Source of the DNA: Chloroflexota bacterium
GTDB lineage: Bacteria > Chloroflexota > Anaerolineae > Aggregatilineales > J027
Assembly: GCA_024434115.1 (NCBI GenBank)
Contig: QMIT01000003.1
Location: 93,282 to 157,281, forward strand
Direction: 5' to 3'
DNA length: 64,000 bases
Every line of letters begins with the position of its first letter. The stretch's first letter is position 1. Below, piece by piece: positions 17,127-24,236 of this stretch. A program made the translations under genes and the position numbers. The notes beneath the pieces are model-generated. The model had not been told where the DNA came from and made no database searches. It saw only the letters and a list, made by a program, of their open reading frames with translations.

Positions 17127-19451
17127 ATGGATCAAAAAGAGTTATTTGCACTGGAACAACAGTGTATTCAAGAATGTGCCCCTCCCTGCGCCGCCGCTTG
17201 CCCGGTCCATGTGGATGTGCGGGCCATGCTTGCCGAAACTGCGCGGGGTGATTTTTCTGCCGCCCTCAAAATCTATCATAAAGCTGTCCCGTTTCCCCAC
17301 ATTCTCAGCCGCATCTGTGACCAACCCTGTCAAAATGTGTGTCGCCGGGGTGAAATTGAAGAATCCATTGCCATCCGTGCCTTAGAACGGGCGGCGGTCA
17401 ATCATGGCGAACTGTCCGAAGATAAAAAACGCCCGATGCCCAAGCGCACTGGAGATATTGCGGTGATTGGCGGGGGGATCAGTGGCTTAACCGTCGCCTA
17501 TGATCTGGCCCGTAAAGGCTACAAAATCACCATCTACGAAGCGGGCAATGAGCTTGGCGGCGGGTTATGGAAAGCAGATCGAGACTACCTACCTGCCGAG
17601 GTCATTCGGGAGGATATTGAGGTTATTTATGAACTGGGGGTTGACGTTGATCTCAATACCCTGATAGATCATATTCATCTTTTTGAATTACGGAATGCGT
17701 TTGACGCGGTGTATATTGCGGTAGGGCCGCACGCCAGTGAGAACTTTGAACTGGAACGCGACCAATATGGGATTATCAAGGTTGACCCGATCACCTTTGA
17801 GACTAGCATGGCAGGGGTGTTCGCGGGTGGCGGTCTGCTGTGGGGCATCGAAATGCACTCGTCGGTGACATCCATTTCGGAGGGCCGTCGGGCGGGTATT
17901 TCGATTGATCGTTATTTACAGAAAGTTTCGGTAACGGCTTCACGGGTCAACGAAGGGCCGTATACCTCGTGTCTATATACGGACATCAGCGGAATTAGCC
18001 CACGCCCTTTGATTCAAATGGGCGATCCCGATTTTGGCTATGAATGGCACGAAGCCATCCAAGAGGCCAAGCGTTGCATCCAGTGTGAGTGCATGGAATG
18101 TGTCAAGGCGTGCGAATATCTGCGCGAATTTGGCCGCTATCCACGCCGCTATGTGCGGGAAATCTACAACAACCTTTCGATTGTCAAAGGCACACGTTAT
18201 GCCAATACCTTTATCAATTCATGCAGCTTGTGTGGATTGTGTGCCGAAATTTGCCCCGAAAATCTCGATATGGGTGCAGTCAACCTCAAGGCGCGGGAGG
18301 CGATGGTGGTGCAAAATCGGATGCCTGCCTCAGCGCATGACTTTGGCCTGCGGGATATGCAGTTTAGCAATAGTGACAAGTTTTTGATGGTGCGGAACGC
18401 CCCCGGCACAACCGCCAGCGATTATGTACTGTTCCCCGGTTGCCAATTGAGTGCTTCGTCACCAGAGCATGTGGAACGGGTCTATGGTGATTTGCAACGG
18501 GAGTTACCCGATCAGCGCGTCGGTTTGATGCTGGGCTGCTGTGGCGCTCCTGCAAATTGGGCCGGACGACCCGATCTATTTGAGGGCATTTTATCGGCAT
18601 GGCGCACGCATTTACAGGCAATGGGTAATCCTAAAGTGATTTTGCCCTGCTCAAGCTGTTATCAGGTTTTCCAAAAACACCTCCCCGATATTGAAATCAT
18701 CTCGCTGTGGGATTTCTTTGACGAAAATGGTCTACCCACCGAAGCCACCTCAGCCAACCGCACCGTCTCGATTCACGACCCATGCAGCACACGCTACGAA
18801 AGCCATCTGCAAGACAGCGTTCGGCATATTTTGGGGCGATTGGGGTATCAAATTGAAGAATTACCCCGCAGCCGCGAACGCACGACCTGTTGCAGCTATG
18901 GCGGCATGATGTGGTTAGCCAATCCCAATCTGGCCGAAAAAGTGGTACAGAAACGCATCCAAGAAGGTGAAGCCGATTTTGTGACCTACTGCGCCATGTG
19001 CCGCGATAATTTTGCGGGACGGGGCAAACGGACGTGGCATATTTTGGATTTGATTTACAATCAAGGCAGTGATGAACATGGGGCGCGGCGCGGGCCAACT
19101 TATTCTCAACGGCATGACAATCGCGCTCGGCTCAAGCGGCATTTACTGACCGAGATTTGGGGAGAAACGATGGACGGCTCGCAGCCTTATGAATCTATTC
19201 AACTGAGCATTGCGGAGGATATACAGGCGAAATTGGAACAGCGCCTAATTTTAGTCGAGGACATCCAGCGGGTAATTGAATACGCCGAACGCACACGGCG
19301 CCGACTATTCAATCGCCAGACAGGGCATTATTTGGCCTATCATAAACCCACCACTGTGACCTATTGGGTCGAATATCTGCCTAGTGACGATGGGTTTACC
19401 ATCTTTAACGCCTACAGTCACCGCATGGAAGTGCCGGGGAGCGGGTCGTGA
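17127..19451 (+). CDS. Flavin/Fe-S oxidoreductase with GltD-like, dicluster ferredoxin and CCG domains
   Basis: 774 residues. An N-terminal Cys-rich Fe-S domain (about 1-100; CAPPCAAACP, CDQPCQNVC) of the kind that precedes GltD-like modules. Then a Rossmann FAD/NAD domain (from about 111, IGGGISGL). Then two ferredoxin-like cluster motifs (about 315-330 CIQCECMECVKAC; about 364-377 CSLCGLCAEICP). Then two CCG-type domains as in heterodisulfide reductase HdrB (LGCCGAPANWAG near 466, CCSYGGMMW near 586), and a C-terminal extension of about 130 residues. It appears to be a wired redox hub between NAD(P)H and a low-potential or thiol partner; electron transfer with the Mo enzyme is inferred. It resembles the family NCBI names pyridine nucleotide-disulfide oxidoreductase/dicluster-binding protein. 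It follows DUF364 by four bases. Confidence 0.85.
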   Translation: MDQKELFALEQQCIQECAPPCAAACPVHVDVRAMLAETARGDFSAALKIYHKAVPFPHILSRICDQPCQNVCRRGEIEESIAIRALERAAVNHGELSEDKKRPMPKRTGDIAVIGGGISGLTVAYDLARKGYKITIYEAGNELGGGLWKADRDYLPAEVIREDIEVIYELGVDVDLNTLIDHIHLFELRNAFDAVYIAVGPHASENFELERDQYGIIKVDPITFETSMAGVFAGGGLLWGIEMHSSVTSISEGRRAGISIDRYLQKVSVTASRVNEGPYTSCLYTDISGISPRPLIQMGDPDFGYEWHEAIQEAKRCIQCECMECVKACEYLREFGRYPRRYVREIYNNLSIVKGTRYANTFINSCSLCGLCAEICPENLDMGAVNLKAREAMVVQNRMPASAHDFGLRDMQFSNSDKFLMVRNAPGTTASDYVLFPGCQLSASSPEHVERVYGDLQRELPDQRVGLMLGCCGAPANWAGRPDLFEGILSAWRTHLQAMGNPKVILPCSSCYQVFQKHLPDIEIISLWDFFDENGLPTEATSANRTVSIHDPCSTRYESHLQDSVRHILGRLGYQIEELPRSRERTTCCSYGGMMWLANPNLAEKVVQKRIQEGEADFVTYCAMCRDNFAGRGKRTWHILDLIYNQGSDEHGARRGPTYSQRHDNRARLKRHLLTEIWGETMDGSQPYESIQLSIAEDIQAKLEQRLILVEDIQRVIEYAERTRRRLFNRQTGHYLAYHKPTTVTYWVEYLPSDDGFTIFNAYSHRMEVPGSGS

Positions 19452-19648
19452 TGAGTGAGCAAGAGCAGGTTTGGATGTGTGATAACTGCAATGTCCCCTT
19501 GCAGCCGGATAAGGTGGATGTGGCCTATATGGGCAATGCCTTTCCCGTTGAACTGCTGAAGTGCCCGAATTGTGGGTTGGTCTTTATTCCTGAGGAGTTG
19601 GCGCTCGGCAAAATGGTTGAAGTGGAAAAACAACTCGAAGATAAATAA
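19451..19648 (+). CDS. Small zinc-ribbon redox protein (DVU_1557-like)
   Basis: 65 residues from ATG 19451, whose A is the last base of the flavoprotein stop (TGATG coupling); a GTG one codon earlier is possible. Two CxxC knuckles (MCDNC at Cys10/Cys13, KCPNC at Cys38/Cys41) flank a short beta-rich stretch with VDVAYMGN. This is a rubredoxin- or zinc-ribbon-like metal site with almost no other domain, plus a charged helical tail. It could be an electron carrier or a zinc adaptor in a complex. Proteins of this size and position occur in the Desulfovibrio aldehyde-oxidoreductase neighbourhood (recalled as the DVU_1557 family). Its conserved place in the operon supports a real gene. Confidence 0.75.
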   Translation: MSEQEQVWMCDNCNVPLQPDKVDVAYMGNAFPVELLKCPNCGLVFIPEELALGKMVEVEKQLEDK

Positions 19649-19652
19649 CTTC

Positions 19653-20387
19653 ATGATAACCGACCAGCGCATTCACCTCTACGAGCAAACTGCCCTGTTT
19701 GACGGTGTGGGAGAAGCCATTCGTCCCGGTGGCATGGCACTGACTGACCACGCCCTGAGTCTATGTAACTTACCTGCGGGGTCATGCTTGCTCGATGTGG
19801 GATGCGGGCCGGGGGCGGCGATGGCCTACCTCAGCGACCATTATGATTATCAGGTTTTCGGGTGCGACCCATCCGCCCAATTGTTGCAGACGGCGCATCA
19901 TCGCAGGGCGCGGTCTGTGGTTCAGGCAATGGGTGAACATCTGCCTTTCGCCGATGGACAGCTAGACGCCATACTGACCGAATGTAGTTTATCTGTCATG
20001 CAAAATGCCGATACCGCCCTGCAAGAATTCGCCCGAATTCTGCGTCCCGGTGGGTATCTGATTCTCAATGATTTCTATGTGCGGAATCCTGCTGGCATGG
20101 CGGCAATGTGCTGTTTGCCCATAGATTCATGTCTGGGTGGGGCGTTGCCACAGGCCGATATTATCCTGCGAATTGAACGACATGGCTTTAGGGTCATGGT
20201 GTGGGAAGACCATACCGACGCGCTGCGAATCTTTACCGCGCAATTGATTTGGCAGCACGGGTCATTACAGCAATTTTGGTGTCGGGCCAGTTCGCACGCC
20301 GACCCGCTGCAAGCCCAAAATGCTATTACCCTAGCGAAGCCGGGCTACTTTCTATTAATCGCGCAAAAAGGAGGCCGCGATGGATGA
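19653..20387 (+). CDS. Class I SAM-dependent methyltransferase (DVU_1556-like)
   Basis: 244 residues from ATG 19653, four bases after the zinc-ribbon gene; the SD is weak. Motif I is LLDVGCGPGAAMA (about 45-57), an acidic CDPS ends the second strand, and a later LRPGGYLILND is the usual post-motif III. These show a Rossmann SAM methyltransferase. A Cys-rich insert after it (MCCLPIDSC) is unusual for generic methyltransferases and may bind metal or a thiol partner. The substrate is unknown. The overlap with the next gene and its place in the operon tie it to the Mo-hydroxylase system. Confidence 0.82.
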   Translation: MITDQRIHLYEQTALFDGVGEAIRPGGMALTDHALSLCNLPAGSCLLDVGCGPGAAMAYLSDHYDYQVFGCDPSAQLLQTAHHRRARSVVQAMGEHLPFADGQLDAILTECSLSVMQNADTALQEFARILRPGGYLILNDFYVRNPAGMAAMCCLPIDSCLGGALPQADIILRIERHGFRVMVWEDHTDALRIFTAQLIWQHGSLQQFWCRASSHADPLQAQNAITLAKPGYFLLIAQKGGRDG

Positions 20388-20820
20388 TCGTATGAAAGAA
20401 CTGTGGCGGCAGGGTTATTTTTGCAGCCAAATCTTGATGCGCATGGGTCTCGATTTGCAGGGCCGCGATAATCCCCAACTGCTACGGGCCATGAACGGCT
20501 TGGCGGGCGGTCTGGGATTTACGGGTGAATTATGCGGGGCACTCAGCGGCGGCGCTTGCCTATTGGGGCTGTACGCAGGCAAAGGCAAGGATGAAGATGA
20601 AGAAAACCTGCGCTTGAATTTTATGATTGGCGAATTGGTGACATGGTTCAAAAACGGCTATGGTCAGGAATATGGCGGGATACGCTGCGATGAAATTTTG
20701 GCGGGCAGTTCCCAAAATCAAGCCATCCGCTGTCCTATTCTGGTGACGGGGACACTGCAAAAAGTCAAAGAATTATTGGTTGAAAACGGATTTGATCTAG
20801 CAGGGCCAGATGATGACTGA
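20380..20820 (+). CDS. C_GCAxxG_C_C family redox protein (DVU_1555-like)
   Basis: 146 residues, ATG 20380, preceded by a full AGGAGG SD lying in the end of the methyltransferase gene (8-base overlap). It carries the family signature as FCSQ near the N-terminus, then LCGALSGGACLLG (about 50-62), then GIRC and RCPILV. The family is a small helical protein with conserved cysteines, thought to be redox-active or cluster-binding and common next to oxidoreductases and methyltransferases; its biochemistry is not settled. The Gly-Cys-Ala core reads GGACLLG here, a modest departure from GCA. Its stop overlaps the start of the radical SAM gene. Confidence 0.82.
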   Translation: MDDRMKELWRQGYFCSQILMRMGLDLQGRDNPQLLRAMNGLAGGLGFTGELCGALSGGACLLGLYAGKGKDEDEENLRLNFMIGELVTWFKNGYGQEYGGIRCDEILAGSSQNQAIRCPILVTGTLQKVKELLVENGFDLAGPDDD

Positions 20821-22207
20821 TACCCCCGTCGTCCTTTCCGCCACCGAAAGCGTTTGCCCGATCTGCCTAGCCCGTTTACCCGCCGAGCGTGTGATGCTCG
20901 GTGAGGATGTGTATCTGCGTAAAATATGCCCCGAACATGGCCCATTCCAAACCATTGTGTGGCGGGGGCAACACCCGGCCTATACCGAATGGGTCAAGCC
21001 CAAAATTCCCACTTATCCCGCGCACCCGGCTACGCAAAATAATCTTGGCTGCCCCTTCGACTGCGGCCTGTGTCCCGACCATCGCCAACAAACTTGCACT
21101 GTCTTGCTTGAAGTTACGCAGCGCTGCGATTTGCGCTGTCCTTTTTGTTTTGCTGACGCAGGGGTCAATCCACCACCTGACCCTGATATGGCGACGATTG
21201 AGGGGTGGTATCGGCGGCTGTTGGAACTCGGCAGTAATTCCGCCAATATTCAACTTTCGGGGGGTGAGCCGACCCTACGCAACGACCTACCCGATATTGT
21301 GGCGCTTGGCAAATCGCTGGGGTTCCCATTTATTCAGGTCAACACGAACGGCTTACGACTCGGACGCGATGCGGGTTACGTTAAGCGGCTAAAACAGGCG
21401 GGGCTATCCTCTGTATTTATGCAGTTCGACGGCACCCATGATGATCTATTGGTGACGATACGGGGTGTCAAGCAACTAGACCGCAAAAGGGCCGCTATTG
21501 AACACTGTGCCGAAAATCAGTTGACAGTGATCCTTGTGCCGACGCTCGTCCCCCATGTGAACACAGACGACATCGGCCATATCATCGAATTTGCACTGGA
21601 TTACTTCCCCACCGTGCGCGGTGTGCATTTTCAACCCGTCAGCTATTTTGGACGCTATCCCCAAGCCCCTACTGACGATGACCGCATCACCATTCCCGAA
21701 GTGATCCGCCTGATTGAAACCCAGACAGGCGGTCAGATGAAAGCCTCCAATTTTACGACCTCCGGTTGTGAAAACGCCTTGTGTTCGCTGCATGGCAATT
21801 TTGTCGTCATGCCAGATGGCGAATTGCGGTCTTGGTCGGAACAACACACGAGCGGATGCTGCACGCCCCAACCCGCCGAGACCGGTGCGGCCAAGACCCG
21901 TCAATTTGTCGCCCAATTTTGGTCATCCAATGCCAACCTCATTTCGTTGGACAGTATTGGAGAATCCAAGTTGGGGGATTGGGATGTCTTTTTGGCGCGT
22001 ACCAAGACCCATACCTTTTGTGTTTCGGGCATGGCCTTTCAGGACGCATGGAATCTTGATTTGGATCGCCTACGTGATTGCTGTATTCACGCCGTTAGCC
22101 CCGATGGTCGCCTTATCCCATTTTGTGCTTATAATTTAACTGACCAGATGGGACGGTCTATCTATCGAAATCAACAGGCGACAATCCATGCGTATAACGC
22201 CCCTTGA
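20810..22207 (+). CDS. Radical SAM protein with two CxxxCxxC motifs (TrsS-like)
   Basis: 465 residues, starting at ATG 20810 or 20813 inside the end of the previous gene. An N-terminal zinc-ribbon-like part (CPIC at 16-19, Cys40) leads into CPFDCGLC (81-88), a CxxxCxxC motif followed by PDHRQQTC. The standard radical SAM motif is CDLRCPFC (106-113), with SGGEPTLR as the SAM-binding GGEP. The doubled motif with CGLCxxH resembles MJ0619-type methylases and tetraether synthase. The C-terminal part has GCENALCS and SGCCTP cysteine clusters. Some relatives are annotated as selenoproteins; here the frame is fully open with no internal TGA, so this is a Cys/Ser version. The product is unknown. The CoA-ligase-like gene overlaps by 20 bases. 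Confidence 0.85.
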   Translation: MMTDTPVVLSATESVCPICLARLPAERVMLGEDVYLRKICPEHGPFQTIVWRGQHPAYTEWVKPKIPTYPAHPATQNNLGCPFDCGLCPDHRQQTCTVLLEVTQRCDLRCPFCFADAGVNPPPDPDMATIEGWYRRLLELGSNSANIQLSGGEPTLRNDLPDIVALGKSLGFPFIQVNTNGLRLGRDAGYVKRLKQAGLSSVFMQFDGTHDDLLVTIRGVKQLDRKRAAIEHCAENQLTVILVPTLVPHVNTDDIGHIIEFALDYFPTVRGVHFQPVSYFGRYPQAPTDDDRITIPEVIRLIETQTGGQMKASNFTTSGCENALCSLHGNFVVMPDGELRSWSEQHTSGCCTPQPAETGAAKTRQFVAQFWSSNANLISLDSIGESKLGDWDVFLARTKTHTFCVSGMAFQDAWNLDLDRLRDCCIHAVSPDGRLIPFCAYNLTDQMGRSIYRNQQATIHAYNAP

Positions 22208-23456
22208 GGGATGGGGTGCTGAAAAAATCCAACACCCAAAATTGACCCGTGCGGCATTGGAAAAATATCAGCTGACCAAACTCCAAGCCGTAATTCAATT
22301 CGCCCGCACCAAAAGTCCATTTTATCGGCATCTGTTGGCTGATATTCCTAACCTTAGCCAACTAAGCGACCTCGCCCAATGGCCTTTCACAACAGCCGAA
22401 GATATTCGCCAACAACCCCTGCAATTGCTGTGTGTATCCCAAGATGAGATTCATCGAGTGGTAACACTGGATAGCTCCGGCACAACGGGTCAACCCAAAC
22501 GGCTCTACTTTACGCCCGACGACCAGCAGTTGACGATTGATTTTTTCCGGGTGGGCATGTCCACTTTTACCAACCCCGATGACCGTGTATTGATTTTGCT
22601 GCCCGGTGAGAGCGCAGGCAGTGTAGGTGATTTGCTGGCGACGGCTTTACAGCAGTTGGGCGCAGTGCCGATCAAACATGGCCCAGTACGTGACCCACTT
22701 GCAACACTAAACATCATCTGGGAGGAGAAAATTACCGGAATGGTGGGGGTTCCGACCCACGTTTTGGCCCTCGCCCGCCAGCCAAATACACCGATGCCAA
22801 GCCTTAAAAGCGTTCTATTGACCACCGACCATGTACCCAATACCATTAAATACGCGGTTGAAGAAGCCTTTGACTGTACGGTTTACAATCATTATGGCAT
22901 GACAGAAATGGGCTTGGGTGGCGGTGTTGAGTGTGAGGCACGACTGGGCTATCATCTGCGTGAAGCCGATCTCTATGTTGAGGTTATTGATCCGATGACG
23001 GGTCGTGTTTTACCAGACGGGGAATACGGGGAAGTCGTTTTTACCACCCTGACGCGACGTGGAATGCCTCTGATTCGATACCGCACAGGCGATGTGAGCC
23101 GATTTATGCCTGATGTATGTCCTTGCGGTACGTGCCTCAAGACGCTTGAAAAAATCACTCATCGGTTAAGTGGACAGGTAAAAATCGGGGACAAGATCAT
23201 CACAATGGCTGATCTCGATGAGATTTTGTTCTCATTTGAGGACGTGCTAGACTTTAGGGTAATAGTGCGCCGCGAGAATGGGGACGATATGCTTCAACTA
23301 GAAGTTAAAATGAGGAATGGCTCAAAGTTAGAGCGGGTTAATGAATTTAAGGTAGCGTTACTACCCCTAACTCAACACATAGCAATTCAAATTGTGCCCA
23401 CCCTCCCCACCAGCATGGCAAAACGCGCCATTGTTGACACGCGGGGTCACGCATGA
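22188..23456 (+). CDS. AMP-forming acyl ligase, phenylacetate-CoA ligase-like (DVU_1553-like)
   Basis: 422 residues, normal for the PaaK type. Visible: the N-terminal helix FARTKSPFYRHLL, the P-loop-like SSGTTGQPKR (about 94-103), YNHYGMTEMG (the A5 motif) and RYRTGD (the A7 hinge region). The C-terminal small domain is short. The family adenylates a carboxylic acid and usually transfers it to CoA; some relatives stop at the adenylate or use another nucleophile. Next to an aldehyde oxidoreductase it could activate the acid product, or charge a cofactor precursor. It overlaps the radical SAM gene by 20 bases and the PadR gene by 4. Also seen is an MPDVCPCGTCLK cysteine cluster (about 305) not needed for the fold. 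Confidence 0.85.
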   Translation: MRITPLEGWGAEKIQHPKLTRAALEKYQLTKLQAVIQFARTKSPFYRHLLADIPNLSQLSDLAQWPFTTAEDIRQQPLQLLCVSQDEIHRVVTLDSSGTTGQPKRLYFTPDDQQLTIDFFRVGMSTFTNPDDRVLILLPGESAGSVGDLLATALQQLGAVPIKHGPVRDPLATLNIIWEEKITGMVGVPTHVLALARQPNTPMPSLKSVLLTTDHVPNTIKYAVEEAFDCTVYNHYGMTEMGLGGGVECEARLGYHLREADLYVEVIDPMTGRVLPDGEYGEVVFTTLTRRGMPLIRYRTGDVSRFMPDVCPCGTCLKTLEKITHRLSGQVKIGDKIITMADLDEILFSFEDVLDFRVIVRRENGDDMLQLEVKMRNGSKLERVNEFKVALLPLTQHIAIQIVPTLPTSMAKRAIVDTRGHA

Positions 23457-24016
23457 GCAAAAAACAACCCCCTGCCAGTACCATCTCGCCTGAATATCTG
23501 CTTTTGGGATTTCTCAATCAAGCTCCAACACATGGCTATGATTTGCATGAGCGCATCCATCGGGAATTGGGTCAGATTTGGCATATTTCACTGAGCCAAA
23601 TCTATAATATCCTCAATCGCTTAGAAGCCGAAGGCTATATCAAAGGTGAGATGAAGGCCCAAGAAAAATCGCCGCCGCGCCACTATTTCCAGCTTACCTT
23701 GTCGGGACGCAAACGATTTGAAGAATGGCTAAACACCCCGACCAAACCCAGCATCCATGCCATTCGGGTCGAGTTTTTGACGCGCCTCTATTTTGTATAT
23801 ATGACTACCCCTCAAGCCATCCATGCCTTAATAGAGTCTCAAATCACCCAAATTCAGTTGGATTTGGCGCATATCCAAATCATGCACCGGGAACTGGCCG
23901 CGGACCAAGTTTTTAATCAGCTAGGAGCGGAATTGCGCATTCGCCAGTTGACCTCGGTGATCGCGTGGCTAGAAGAATGCCACCTGCGCTTTGCTCCACC
24001 CAGCCAAGAAAAATAG
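23453..24016 (+). CDS. PadR-family transcriptional regulator
   Basis: 187 residues. ATG 23453 overlaps the ligase stop (ATGA). The winged-helix domain is clear: PEYLLLGFLNQAPTHGYDLHERI, then the recognition region SLSQIYNILNRLEAEGYI and the wing with QEKSPPRHYFQLTLSGRKRFEEWL. A C-terminal helical dimerisation part follows (about 105-180), as in the longer PadR-type (PF03551 plus Vir_act_alpha_C) members. PadR regulators often sense phenolic or other aromatic effectors. As the last gene of the operon it probably represses it; the operator would be expected in the structured leader at 13227-13581, although I cannot pick out the site. Confidence 0.9.
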   Translation: MSKKQPPASTISPEYLLLGFLNQAPTHGYDLHERIHRELGQIWHISLSQIYNILNRLEAEGYIKGEMKAQEKSPPRHYFQLTLSGRKRFEEWLNTPTKPSIHAIRVEFLTRLYFVYMTTPQAIHALIESQITQIQLDLAHIQIMHRELAADQVFNQLGAELRIRQLTSVIAWLEECHLRFAPPSQEK

Positions 24017-24095
24017 ACCCCTCTTCGATAGTCATTCACTCGCCGACAGTTTTTTGCGAAAGGCCATCAGCAAGCTAATTTCAGACGGGTAGACC

Positions 24096-24133
24096 TCACC
24101 CCCCGGCCCCCTCTCCATCAGGCGAGGGGGAGG
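24096..24133. repeat. GC-rich palindromic repeat (family A)
   Basis: CTCACCCCCCGGC leads into the stem CCCCCTC (24107-24113) / GAGGGGG (24124-24130). It lies between the convergent PadR and glycosyltransferase genes. It shares CCCCCT-TCC and GGCGAGGGGG with the copy at 681-710. Similar C-rich/G-rich palindromes are widespread as small interspersed repeats in many bacteria. It could also serve as a bidirectional terminator here. Confidence 0.55.
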
Positions 24134-24152
24134 CGAATCTGGCGTATGGAAG

Positions 24153-24185
24153 CCCCTCTCACGTGGGAATCGATAGTCAAGAGGG
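24153..24185. repeat. Palindromic repeat (family B)
   Basis: CCCTCT (24154-24159) / AGAGGG (24180-24185) flanks a 20-base loop. On the minus strand both this copy and the one at 38679-38706 start CCCTCTTG, continue with AC and end TGAGAGGGG. The loop lengths differ. Confidence 0.45.
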
Positions 24186-24236
24186 ATATTTTCGGCTTTA
24201 TAGACATCAGCATGGCACAAGTATCAAAAACTCGAT

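Noticed and set aside
20810..22207. Selenocysteine in the radical SAM protein
   Set aside because: The frame has no internal TGA and no SECIS-like hairpin was apparent; Cys and Ser occupy the Cys-rich C-terminal part.
24032..24220. Minus-strand small open frame with RERGFHTPDSPPPRLMERGPGGEV-like content
   Set aside because: It is the translation of the two palindromic repeats, a typical spurious call; no SD.
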